From Takakia lepidozioides (lineage: Eukaryota; Streptophyta; Takakiopsida; Takakiales; Takakiaceae): a stretch of DNA of 64,000 nt. The stretch is taken from positions 23,684,001-23,748,000 of the forward strand of contig CM060733.1 of the NCBI GenBank assembly GCA_030704615.1, written 5' to 3'. Position 1 is the stretch's first letter, and each line of letters starts with the position of its first letter. The notes under the pieces were generated by a model. The model worked only from the letters and a program-made list of their open reading frames with translations, had not been told where the DNA came from and made no database searches. Below are positions 33,755 through 43,915 of the stretch, one piece after another. The translations under genes were made by a program, and so were the position numbers.

Positions 33755-35417
33755 GTATTTTCCATCGTGGACATTCAAGGTGCAAGTTATGCCTCTTGAA
33801 GACGCGTTCACGTATCGCTGGGACCCATTTGATTTGACCAAGGTACGTCTGCTCGTCCTTCTCTGTTGTTTGTGGAAATTACATCAGTGATGGAGAATAT
33901 GGTTTGCGACCCGACGTGAAATGGATGTGGAATAGTTTGGATCTGTTTGATACCAGCTCGCAGAGTCGCATTTGATGTCATACTCTTCTGGTTTCTGGAG
34001 GTACTCTACTCTGGCCATTAATGGACAATGTATGTGCAGGTGTGGCCTCACAAGGATTATCCGTTGAGAGAAGTTGGAAAACTCGTTCTCAATAGGAATG
34101 TCACAAACTACTTCGCAGAGGTAATCTGATCGGAGATTCATCTTCAACCAGCAGGAAATTGAGATTGTGAAATCATACCGGTACCTGGGTCTGGTTATCC
34201 ACTCCCCCAAGTTTCACTTTGCAACCACTGCCTTGGACAGATTGACTAAAGGTAAGGCGGCCTCCGTCCGCCTTCAGGCCAAATGCAAGCAAATACATCT
34301 GCGGCATCCCCCGACCAAAAAGTGGCTGTTTGACACCGTCGTCAGCCCTGCTACCATCTATGGTTGTGAGTTCTGGGCACCTGGTGTCCCTGTCTCCTGG
34401 TGGGAAAAGAATTTGGAACCATTAGTCATCTTTTCTCCAAGCAATGCTTGGCGCCAGGAGCACAACTCCATCTCAGATCCTAGGTGCAGAGTTCGCATGT
34501 GTACCATTGCAATCCGAGGCCCTCTTCAGGCTTACAATCTTTCTCCACAGATTGCAGGCCCTTCCACCCAAAGGGCTAGTGGCAAGGGCCCTCACAACAT
34601 CTATGAGGCTCAAAGCTGCAGGTTTCAGGAACTCCTGGTATGCTCGAGTGGACAGTTTATTTCAACGTAACGGACTTTCTACTGCTTTCCTATTACCAAT
34701 GAACCCAGATGAGGTGGACATCACATCCAGACATGACCGCAACAGACTCATTAGGAGAGAGCTTATGGAATTACATGTCAAGAGAACTTGGAAGCTACCC
34801 AATCTCACGACAAAGCTCCACTTCTATCGAGAGACATTCTTGGTGCTCCGCGATGAGAGAATCTTGAGACCAAATTACCTTTCAGCACCCTTCTCTCCTT
34901 CCCTCCTGAGGGCATTGGGGCGGTTCAGGGTGGGTTCCCACAACCTACGGATAGAGACTGGCAGATGGGAAAACCTGCAACGGGAGGACCGCCTATGTCC
35001 AGCTTGCATATGGCGCAGCAAGGAAATTAAAACTGAAGAACACTTCTTCTTCGACTGCTACGAGATCCGTGGGAGATTCCACTGTTTATTCAGTGGAACC
35101 CAAACTCTCACTGATGTCTTCCACTATGAGGATAAAAAATGCTTGGCAGCCTACCTACACGAGGCCTTCACCCTTAGACAATCGCTAGAACATTAATTGT
35201 GGTTTCTGGATTTGTTCCTCTCTCATGTTTTCTTCCATTTTGTCCCATAAGCTCTATGAGCTTTCCGCGGAGGTTATAAAGCACCATTTCATTTCATTTC
35301 ATTTCCCCGGCGCACATGGTACCTGGTATTGAAGCATCACCAGACCGTGTGCTGCAATCGCGCTTGTTTGCTTACGATGATACCGCCCGGTACCGATTGG
35401 GAGCCAATTACTTGCAG
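33755..35417 (+). pseudogene. Catalase pseudogene, split by LINE insertion
   Basis: Three catalase pieces are in order. 33,755-33,842 has [17 protein letters not shown] and RWDPFDLTK, ending at a GTACGT donor. 34,040-34,120 has [20 protein letters not shown] and ends at FAE with a GTAATC donor. 35,306-35,417 has [20 protein letters not shown] and [10 protein letters not shown], the haem-side region containing the Tyr of the RLFAY motif. Sequence resembles small-subunit, monofunctional haem catalases. The N-terminal half and the C-terminus are absent. A LINE tail abuts the first piece and a 1.2-kb LINE removes the start of the third. Catalase would decompose hydrogen peroxide; this copy cannot. 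Confidence 0.8.
34135..35305 (+). mobile_element. LINE, 5'-truncated, with hairpin and ATTTC tail
   Basis: This is the 3' portion of a LINE ORF2. It begins SYRYLGLVIHSP, typical of the end of the RT region, passes through a frame change near 34,450, and runs to a stop at 35,194. A C-terminal zinc-finger-like CPAC-x12-HFFFDC motif is present. The 3' UTR holds a conserved hairpin (AAGCTC-TAT-GAGCTT, 35,249-35,263) and ends in ATTTC repeats at about 35,286-35,305 instead of poly-A. It lies inside the catalase relic. Confidence 0.85.
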
Positions 35418-35775
35418 GTGAAGATCCCTGATTGCCCTACCAATTTCTGCTTGCATTGAAATACACAAGTTTCATATACATGTCAGCTAGATTGTCCTTC
35501 TCCGCTCCGAAGTTGCCATTGCTTGACATTGATATTGGGTTTTACAGACATAAGTTCTGCACATGGAGGTTTCTTTAACTCCAGAGCGGTCTTATGCTGC
35601 AGATTCCTAAGCGTGAATTTGCTTCGTATTCTTACTTCAATCTGAGTTGTGATTTCATGACGATGATGGTATAGTCGACCTGTCTGAGGAAAAAGTAGGC
35701 TAGAGTACAACTGAATTGTCTTTCTTTATTCACTGTGTGGGCAAATTGTGGCTGCAGATTCCTATCAATCGATGT
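35418..35775. other. Downstream of the catalase relic
   Basis: No gene is recognised. The first bases look like the intron following the last catalase piece; no matching catalase C-terminal exon was found downstream. Confidence 0.35.
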
Positions 35776-35886
35776 AAATGGAAGAAAACATGAGAGAGGA
35801 AACAAAACCAGATCCAATAATAAAAACTATTGCTCGAGTGTTTGTCTACGGGTGAAGGTCTCGTGCAGGTAAGCTGCCAAGCATTT
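35776..35886 (-). mobile_element. LINE 3' coding-end fragment, inverted
   Basis: Reverse complement of 35,139-35,240 (end of LINE ORF2 plus proximal 3' UTR), lacking the hairpin and ATTTC tail. It is followed at 35,907 by a repeat shared with 33,630. Confidence 0.7.
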
Positions 35887-35906
35887 CTGATCCAGAGAGA
35901 GAGAGA

Positions 35907-35965
35907 GTACTCATAAGACGTTGTTTGCCGTAGCCTTGTGGCCATTGACCCCGTGCCCAGTTTGA
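35907..35965 (-). repeat. Short repeat with MATRLRQTTSYEY frame
   Basis: The same sequence (TCATAAGACGTTGTTTGCCG on the plus strand) occurs at 33,628-33,690, and a shorter piece at 36,461-36,485. The minus-strand frame reads LGTGSMATRLRQTTSYEY. A related [10 protein letters not shown] string is found at about 61,430. Probably a fragment of a mobile-element protein. Confidence 0.5.
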
Positions 35966-36030
35966 GCGGGAACAAAAGGGACAGAACCTACCTCTGTCAG
36001 GGGCTGACGTTGGTAGTAAGACTTACCTTC

Positions 36031-36096
<66 letters not shown>
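36031..36096. repeat. (AT)n(AG)n microsatellite
   Basis: About nine AT units run directly into about 23 AG units. The translated frames over it (Ser-Leu or Arg-Glu repeats) are not genes. Confidence 0.95.
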
Positions 36097-36098
<2 letters not shown>

Positions 36099-36099
36099 G

Positions 36100-39000
36100 C
36101 ACAAAATTCATGATGAGACGGCAATCAATTATTGCTCAAGACATGTGCATTCATAGGGAGAGGGACATTTTATGGGAGATATCCAGAATAAAAAAACCTG
36201 GCATCCCGTGTGAGCTTCCAAATGACGGCGTACGACCATTGCAGAGACTGCATCAGAGCTAGCACACACTGCTCCAAATGCGCGTCCCCTGCATCCGTGA
36301 TCTCTACCGAACTGCCAGACCTTTCCCCCATTGAGGGCCGGGAGATTGTCTGCTAGCCTCCGTCGACACCTCGATGAAGAAAGGGCATAGTTCAATTAAA
36401 CATTTAAATCCGGGCCTCGCCTCTCTTTGCCGGGATGTGGGCAAAAGCTCCTCAACATTCAAAAGACGTTGTTTGCCGTAGCCTTGACGCAAAATCCGAA
36501 AGAGAGAGAACTGACGGGGAGAATGACAGAGATGAAATCGAGGAACTTCGCGACTGTACAGAATCTGGACAGACACAATAACTTCGCTCTCATATACATG
36601 CTGGCCTCTTTATCTGCGAGCATTAATTAGGTCTGATCTGCAACTCAGCTGCCCTCTCTGTAGTGAAGAAGGTCCCAGACAGAGCGAAAGGGAAGGAAAA
36701 CATTTCAAGCGCGTTCTGCGAAGTCTGCGGTGGAATGGAGCCGCATTACCGGGGAAAACCGCGCGGTCGCCGGATGTCCCCTCGCCGGGATTCTTTTCCG
36801 TCACGTGACCAATACGCACGCCTTACTTTCTCCTTCCACTCAATCCAAAATGAACCTTTCGTCATCCATCCTCATGCTGTTAATTAATTAACTAATTACT
36901 TAATTATTTATAAAGGGGACCATATTGAAGCAATGATTTGTTTTTCTCAGTTTTTTCCAAAATGCCTTCGCCATTAAGTTTATTATGGGGGAAAAAAGAA
37001 ACCCCATTGATGCCATAAGGCATTAAACACATCCATCGGACCAAGCCCAAAGGGAAGCAAGAGGCGATGATCAATTACGAAGAGGAGTTGCTCCCAAGTG
37101 TTTCCCTTTTGAAAGAAAAATGAAAATAAAAAGATTAAAAAAACTAAAAAAGAGGCATTCCATGTAACTTGGCCGCGTAACATAGGCTTACAGATTTGTT
37201 GTTGTTCGTAGAAAAAGGTGCAGAGCGAAATCCCACAAATTGTATGGCGTACCAAAAGGGGAAGAGGCTCTTATTACACTAATAAGGGTGGCATTCTCTG
37301 GTGCTCTCTCTCTCTATATACTCTATACCTCAACATCTTTTCTTCATTCGCAAATTGGTTTCCAACAAAGGGGACGGAGAGACCTTTTTAGTCAAATTAA
37401 GAGGGAAAGTTGACGGATGGATTACCGACATATGTATGGAGGTTTGGTGGAAACGCGTAGGGACATTAGCGCGCATCTTTCGCTTGTGTCTTAGACTGAA
37501 TCGCCTCATTTGCGACGTGACTTTGTAATCTTGTCTAAAAGATGAGAGACCGGATGGTGTTATTTTCTTCCCCCTTCCCTTCCCTTCTCTTGTTGGGCAG
37601 TGTCTGTATGATCGCTTGGCGAGGATTTGAAACACCCTACTGTAATCAAGGGCCTGATTTGTAAGCGGGTGATTCCCTTTACTCTAAAAAAAAGAAAAAA
37701 GGAAAAGAAGAAAAAAAGAAAAAAGAAAAAGAAGTCACAAGAATTGGTCGTGTTGCATTGCTGGAATGCTCCTCGTGTGCGTTTTGACTGGGGTCAAGTG
37801 ACGTTGTCCTGACGCCACTCCTGGCATGTGCTACTGCACGAGCATGCCTATTAGGCACGTGCACCCTACATCGCAAGAGTGCTGGTTTTGTGACACCTGG
37901 CGGAATGGCAGGCATGATGCAACGTGGTGGCCCCGACATGACCTCAGAGTTCCCGACTTGCCGACAAGGGTACGGACAATACAAAGTCACCGCATTCATT
38001 GAACATTCCTTCCCGGATCTTTCCAAAGGGATGAATATGATCACCCCAAAGGGATGAATGTTCCACATGATCGATGAATGTGGAGGTCAGGACGACCACA
38101 AATCATCCACATTGACTGGCGATCGAGCATCCAATTTGACTGAGCGACCTCGTTCATCCCTTTGACTGATCTATCTGCTCCTGTAATAAGATCTCTTTGC
38201 GATCTCTTTGACTAGAGCTGGTCTTCAGTCGTTAAGTCAGAGTTTGAACCAACAACTGGGTGGACTTTGTATTCCTGGAATATGCTTTCGAGATGGAGAA
38301 AGAATCGAGATGGATGAGCTTTCCTATACAGATGGGACAATACGCGCTGTTACCGATGCTCTTTTCGTCAGGTTGGATGCAACTGACGTTAACGGAATCA
38401 GGGCTCCGTCCAGTTTGCTTGGTTGAAGAGAGAGAGTCCCACGCCGCCACCCTGCAGCCGCTCTCTCGATATATCCGTTGTTGGGTCCCAGTGGGGCTAC
38501 AGTTTGTGGATTTCTCCATTCCGATGTCTGGCCCCTGTTTATTTTTATTTTTATTTTTATTTTTGGCTGCCCTGTTCGTACACGCTCTCCCTGGTTCATA
38601 CATAGTTCATACACGCTCTAGATATTCCTGTTTCATGTCTTTGCTGGGTCCTCCTCAAGTTTAGGAGGAGACTAGTGCAGAACCAGTTTGATCATGTTGT
38701 ACCTTCTCCAAGTAACACCTTCCAGTGTTCTTTTTTCTGAAATTTGGAGAAAAGCGGGAGTGGCTACAGAGTTTGGCAGAAAATAGCCATACATTCTGTT
38801 CATTAGGACCATTAGGACAGAATCATCCACCTCCGTACTTAAATCCATTTATAGCATCCATATTTGGTGAATTCATCCATAATTTATTTTCATTAGAGAA
38901 ATTTGGCAATTTCATCCATGAAAAAGGAATTTATGACAGAATATTCCATTTTATTTCCTGAGGTCGAGCGAAAACTCGCCAGCAAAGAAAACGCTGACAC

Positions 39001-39215
39001 TTTCTTGAACCATTAGTGATGAAAAACAATGGAGAGAAAGGTGGACCACAATGATGGCGTTTTTGAACAATTCAATATGGATGGATGCAAATCTCTCTAT
39101 TCACAATAGGCCAGGAGGATTAGCCATTGAACAGTTGCTAGTCCTTAGATCTTAAATGGGTTGGAGAAACCGTTATTGAGAACTAAAGCATGAGGACGTA
39201 TGAACATGATGCATT
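36100..39215. other. Gene-poor tract with low-complexity runs
   Basis: No supported gene. It contains an A-rich purine run at 37,684-37,735 and a (TTTTA)n-like run at about 38,537-38,563. A plus-strand frame at 38,260-38,664 is open but unrecognised. Confidence 0.4.
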
Positions 39216-39219
39216 GAGA

Positions 39220-39366
39220 AGTACTATAGGACTAGGTTCTTTTGGCCATGCCTTAAGGCAAGCACTTGGCATTCGCTTGGGTTTACAAGTACGTACCTTA
39301 AGGCTAAAAGCAGCTTGGACCTTAAGATTAGAAGTAGGGATGACTATAGAAAATACCTATAGTACA
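39220..39366. mobile_element. MITE-like element with 10-bp TIRs
   Basis: The element is about 146 bp and bounded by GTACTATAGG and its reverse complement CCTATAGTAC. It is AT-rich and non-coding, with an internal match (inverted) to 18,291-18,410. The size and termini fit a miniature inverted-repeat element. Confidence 0.7.
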
Positions 39367-39832
39367 ACTAGCTTAAAGCTGAATAGTTTGGATTTGAAAT
39401 AGGTAGTTCATTTAGACTTTAGGAGGTTGTGGGTTCAATCCGTAAATCTACAAGAGACGCCATAAATTTATGCTTTGGGCCATTAACATGATTTAGCTTT
39501 GCTTGTGGCACTAAAGAAATTAAATTTATGTAATATTTATGGCATCGCCCTCGTGTAATTTACACATTTTTTATGCAACACAAGTAAGTTAGATATGGAT
39601 TGCCCAAAATCTTGATTTGAACACATATACCATCAATTTTATTACAATGCAAAATAGTGAGAAGATGTTTTTGGGATTGAACAACATGTGTCTGTATGTA
39701 CAATAGTACAAGGGCTATGGCTATAGAGCTCTAAACACAATGGAAGAATATTTTGAACGTTGTCAAAATAACTATGGCCAAATGAATAGACAGGGAGTAA
39801 GACGGGTGCCATTAACATAATGCCTCACCAAG

Positions 39833-40214
39833 TCAAAAACAAGCGTCGTTGATGTTCCACTCGTATTGCATAATAAATGGATCGATGTTAGGTCCCATGC
39901 CCGCATAAGGGTCTATACCGACGAGGTAGCTGGTGTTGGATGGGTTGTTGTAGAAGTAGCAGTTGATCTCTGCATACACATTGTAGTGAGAATTGGGTGT
40001 CACAGTGAAAATTAGGTGCTGATACACCACCACAGTTTGCTCTGGGGTTTTGCCACCGGTGATTTCATTGATGCAGATGAAGGTGATGTTGGTTCGTGAT
40101 TCTCGATAGTTGTTGAACTCTATGAGCATTGGCACCATGTGATATGCACTGCAAGTTTATCCCCACGGCCAGCAAGAGGACAAGAGCTGTGGTCAACCCC
40201 ATGGACTCTTGCAT
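39833..40214 (-). pseudogene. Small secreted protein, S1/SPH-like, frameshifted
   Basis: On the minus strand an ATG at 40,214 opens a signal-peptide-like start (LTTALVLLLAVGINLQCISHGANA). The frame soon stops, while an overlapping frame continues for about 97 codons (FICINEITGGKTP, YNVYAEINCYFYNNP, IMQYEWNINDACF) to 39,833. Together they look like a short secreted protein with a beta-rich Cys-containing body. The pattern of an NCYF string followed by a late W-x-I-x-x-x-C is reminiscent of plant S1/SPH self-incompatibility-type proteins. That family call is tentative. A one-base frame change near 40,130 suggests a pseudogene or a sequence error. Confidence 0.4.
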
Positions 40215-40574
40215 TTTTCTGAAACAACTTGATGATATGAGTAAGTGAGGGAAGGAGGGACAGACGAAAGAGCAGGATGCAAGAAATGAGAGCTCTAGAC
40301 AATTTGGCTCTTACAATATTGCAATATTATGTCTGTCGGCTCGCAAGGCCATGAGATCCCTCTTAACCACTTCAATATACTCTTTGTCTATCGTAGTAGT
40401 GGGTCACAAGCCCATGAAATCCGGTTATCTACCATTTGAGTAGATCACGATCTCTTTGCAAGCCCTAATATCCGGTTGCAAGCCCATGAGAAAGGGTTGT
40501 TACCAGGAATTCAGCCACCAACTCACAACAAACCAAACCTCGTACAGTTGTATTGTTGTGTAGGTAGTGCCTTT

Positions 40575-41000
40575 TTAAGGAACCCATCCGGTCCGGTTTA
40601 GGTTTTTATCTAAAGCCAAGTCTAGGTCCGGATCGGGGTTTTTGAAATTGGGAAAATCTGGGTTTGGGTTTGGATTGCGGTATTTGAACATAGGGACAAA
40701 TCAGGGTCTGGGTAGTTGCTAGTAAATATTAGCGGGTTTCACAAGTTCGCCTAATTTATTGATTAAATAATTTAAAAAATTAAGAATATCTGAATAAGTA
40801 TATAATTGGCTGGAAAAACTAGTGGCAAATTTTATTTTAGGACATGTTGTTTCAAGATGTACCATACATAGATATGTCTCCTTCACAAATTATATAACAC
40901 AAGAATTAAGATATAATTTGAGATCCACCCATCAATTTCAATTCTTAAACCTGGTAAGAAAAAAATATGCCCCATAGGAGGTTAGAAGGCTCATTACTGC
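40575..41000 (+). repeat. Dispersed repeat family X, copy 2
   Basis: Shorter, diverged copy of 19,286-20,280, sharing several blocks in the same order (AAGGAACCC, CCAAGTCTAGG, AAATATTAGCG, CTCCTTCACAAATT, CACCCATCAATTTCAATTCT). Confidence 0.55.
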
Positions 41001-41104
41001 TCGTTACATAGTTTTGAAATAACCAGTGTGAAAACCGTCAAAGATCCGCCAAGGACCCAACGGTTAAAAACCCGACTGCTCCTTGAGGTTCTTAAAATTA
41101 ACCG

Positions 41105-41870
41105 GAACCAATGGTTCTTTCCATAGAAAAGTACTAGGGTAGCATGTGGCATTGGCCCAAGTGTCCAGGTAAGCCCAAGTGCAATCTCCTATGCATTCAA
41201 GTGAGTCTCCTATGTCTAGGCCCAAATATGACCTCCAGGGTAGCCTTTGCCGTTGGCACAAGTGTCCAATCAATATATCATTTTTTTGCCACAGAATCTC
41301 TGACCTAATTTGAACCGGAGAGCTTTCCCTTGATATCTCTCCTGTGGAGGCTTCCACCATTGTCCCAGGAAGCCACTTTGCTATTTTTTGCGAATTTCCA
41401 GCGACCAAAAGTACTTGAAATTCCACATCTCCCACACCGCAGGTCCAAAAATATGAATCGAGACGTTTGTTTTGTTTTGTCACGTTGAGATGTCCCAAAC
41501 CGCGGGGCGTCAACCTTGGTGCTTGGTACCCTTGGAAAGCTCTCGGTGAGGAGGGGTGCACGGGCTTGGTCTCATAATTTTTGGACCTGTGGTGTGGGAG
41601 ATATCAAATTTCAAGTACGTTTGGTCGCTGGAAATTCGTAAAAAATAGTAAAGTGGGCATTTTTGGGACAATGGTTGGAGCCTCTATAGGAGAGATATCA
41701 AGGGAAAGGTCTCCGGTTCAAATCTGGTCACAGGCTCTGTGGAAAAAAACTTACTTAGATGACATTGGACACTTGGGCCAACTGCAAAGGCTACCCTAGA
41801 GGTTGCATTTGGGCCTCACATAGGAGACGCACTTTGATACATAGGTCATTGCACTTGGACTTAGATGACA
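41105..41870. mobile_element. Large fold-back (inverted-repeat) element
   Basis: Left arm and right arm are near reverse complements. GACCAAAAGTACTTGAAATT at about 41,403 pairs with AATTTCAAGTACGTTTGGTC at about 41,609. Pairing continues outward through the GGAGAGATATCAAGGGAAAG block, the GTTTTTTT-like block and a TTGGACACTTGGGCCAA-type block. The arms are over 250 bp around a loop of about 120 bp. A partial further copy follows at 41,880-42,290, and a related copy lies at 53,160-53,720. Confidence 0.7.
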
Positions 41871-41879
41871 CTGGAGCCG

Positions 41880-42290
41880 ACGGCATAGGCTACCCTAGAG
41901 GTCATACTTGGGCCTAGACATAGGAGAGGCTCTTGAATGCATAGAAGATTGCAATTGGGCTTTCCTAGCACAATGATCGGAGGCTCCACCGGAGAGATAT
42001 AAAGGGAAAGATCTCCGGTTGAAATCAGGTCCTACATTCCATGAGAAGAAAATGATTATACTTGGATGACTTAGATGACATTGGACACTTGGGCCAACGG
42101 CATAGGCTACCCTACAGGTCATACTTGGGACTAGACATAGGAGATACACTTGAATGCATAGGAGATTGCACTTGGCCTTACATGACCATACTTGGGCCTA
42201 GACATAGGAGATGCACTTGAATGCATAGGAGATTGCACTTGGGCTTACATGACCCTGTACACTTGGGTCAAGGGCACAGGCCACCCTAGT
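41880..42290 (+). repeat. Partial copies of the fold-back family
   Basis: Repeated blocks (ACACTTGGGCCAA, GGCATAGGCTACCCTA, TAGACATAGGAGA-GCACTTGAATGCATA) match the outer arm of the preceding element, with two or three tandem-like iterations. Confidence 0.65.
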
Positions 42291-42409
42291 TGATATGAAA
42301 AACCGGAATTCATTCATTCTTTCATTGCATTTCATTCTAAATTTTGAAAAACTGGAATTGGAGCCTGGTTATGATAGAAATCAAATAACCGCCCAACACT
42401 AGTATTTAT

Positions 42410-42775
42410 ATGGAGGCAAGACGCCCGGGCCTACAACCCATCCAAGTTGCCAAGGTGGGGCAGCGGGCTGTGAAGACTGCCGGGCCTACAGCCCCACCCA
42501 AGTTGCCAAGGTGGGCCTATGAGCACACGAACATTGAACCAGCACCAACGTCAACGTCTCGGAAAACCAAAGCCTTGAGAAAGCAGGGGAAGAGCCCTTG
42601 CAACGACGACAAACAATGTCAATGTCTCAAAAAAAACCTCAAGCCTGGACAAATCCGAAGGGGAAGAGCCCTTGCAAGGACAACATTTCCAGGGGTTGAC
42701 TGCATGTCCGGCTTGATCGGACCTTTTGGTCTAGTGTATAGTCCAAGGAATCGGAGAATGAACGTGTTCCTAAGT
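42410..42775 (+). other. Open frame with internal direct duplication, no known family
   Basis: An ATG-initiated frame of 122 codons contains two copies of a CCGGGCCTACA(A/G)CCC-CAAGTTGCCAAGGTGGG block, at about 42,427 and 42,480, and two of GGGGAAGAGCCCTTGCAA. It could be a fortuitous frame in a small tandem repeat. I see no domain. Confidence 0.2.
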
Positions 42776-43433
42776 TAGTGGAAGAGTGTCATCTGCGCTG
42801 CTCACCCAACAGAAGCTAATTTGTTGACCGAATTTGATACATTCAATTGTATGAAAATATGCGAAGCGGCCCGAAGGTGCCTCTTGAAGCTCACGCTCCC
42901 ATTTAGAGCAGCCTTCCATGTACCGGGGCCACCGTTCAAGGGAGAAAAACGAGAAAAATGGCCGAGTTACACTTCTCACTTCCATGCATGGGGCGGGGGG
43001 CGTTGATGAGTTCCGTAGGGCAGCCCGATAAAATGGGAAGAGAGCTGCGAATTGAATGCAGTCCCCAGTTATCTGCCACGTCGTGCTATCACGTCACGCT
43101 GAAGTCCAAAAGAGGAGCTCGGCCGCCGAGCTCCACGTGACATTGGAAATGCTCGAGGGAACTCAGCCATTTGTTTTAAGCACTCGGCGAACTCCTTTTT
43201 TTGCGGGCTGGGCTCCTCCCACATGAAAGGCTGCTCTTAGAGGGGGTTAGAGGTCTGATTTAAACGATCAGGAGGGTTGTGATGGTGATGGAGAAGCCGA
43301 GCTGCACAAGGATCGTTGGGATTCAGAACCTGGGTGGTACACAAAACAGTTGTTCACGAGTGGGGTGACGATTTCCTCACGAGCAGTCACGGTGACGAGG
43401 ATGATGACAGCAGCTTGGCAGCGGCCAGCCCGC

Positions 43434-43915
43434 CTCAGAATTTTGTGTGGCCTCGTCGTAATGAGGCCGCAGGGTGCAGAGGGGACAGGGACCTGACAGC
43501 GGCCCTGCTACATTAAGACAATCCCTATTCCCCTGTTTCTCTTATAAGTTATATGAAAAAAACTACAGTTTGTTGGCACGGTGGAGGTTGTGGTTTGGTG
43601 GTAGGTCGATGGCGATGCGGCGATGCACGTCTTGAATTCTATCCCTGATTGTGGATCACGTGGTAGGCGCTGACTGAAATTACCTCGATGGAGGTAATAT
43701 GTAGCTACCCTCATGCAGGTAGTTTCAGCTTCGTTTTGCAACTACCTTCATGTAGACAATCCTAAAATTACCTGCATGGAAGTAGTTGTAAATTTCATAT
43801 GCCAAAAAAATTCTAAGTCCTGGACGCATGAAGGTAGTTTGGTCCTATATTAATGAGACGGCGGGCCCCATCGTCTGACCAGCCTCATTATGACGAGGCC
43901 ACACAAAATTCTGAG
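43434..43915. mobile_element. MITE-like element with about 34-bp TIRs
   Basis: Terminal inverted repeats are 43,434-43,467 (CTCAGAATTTTGTGTGGCCT...) and 43,882-43,915, with one clear mismatch. The 480-bp interior has no transposase and contains short ACCT-CATG-AGGTAG palindromic pieces. It resembles a non-autonomous DNA transposon. Confidence 0.75.

Noticed and set aside
35911-36156. Ser-Leu and Arg-Glu repeat proteins on both strands
   Set aside because: Translations of the (AT)n(AG)n microsatellite.
37679-38068. Minus-strand ORF with a Phe/Ser-rich end
   Set aside because: The terminal part is the translation of an A-rich purine run and the rest has no recognisable domain.
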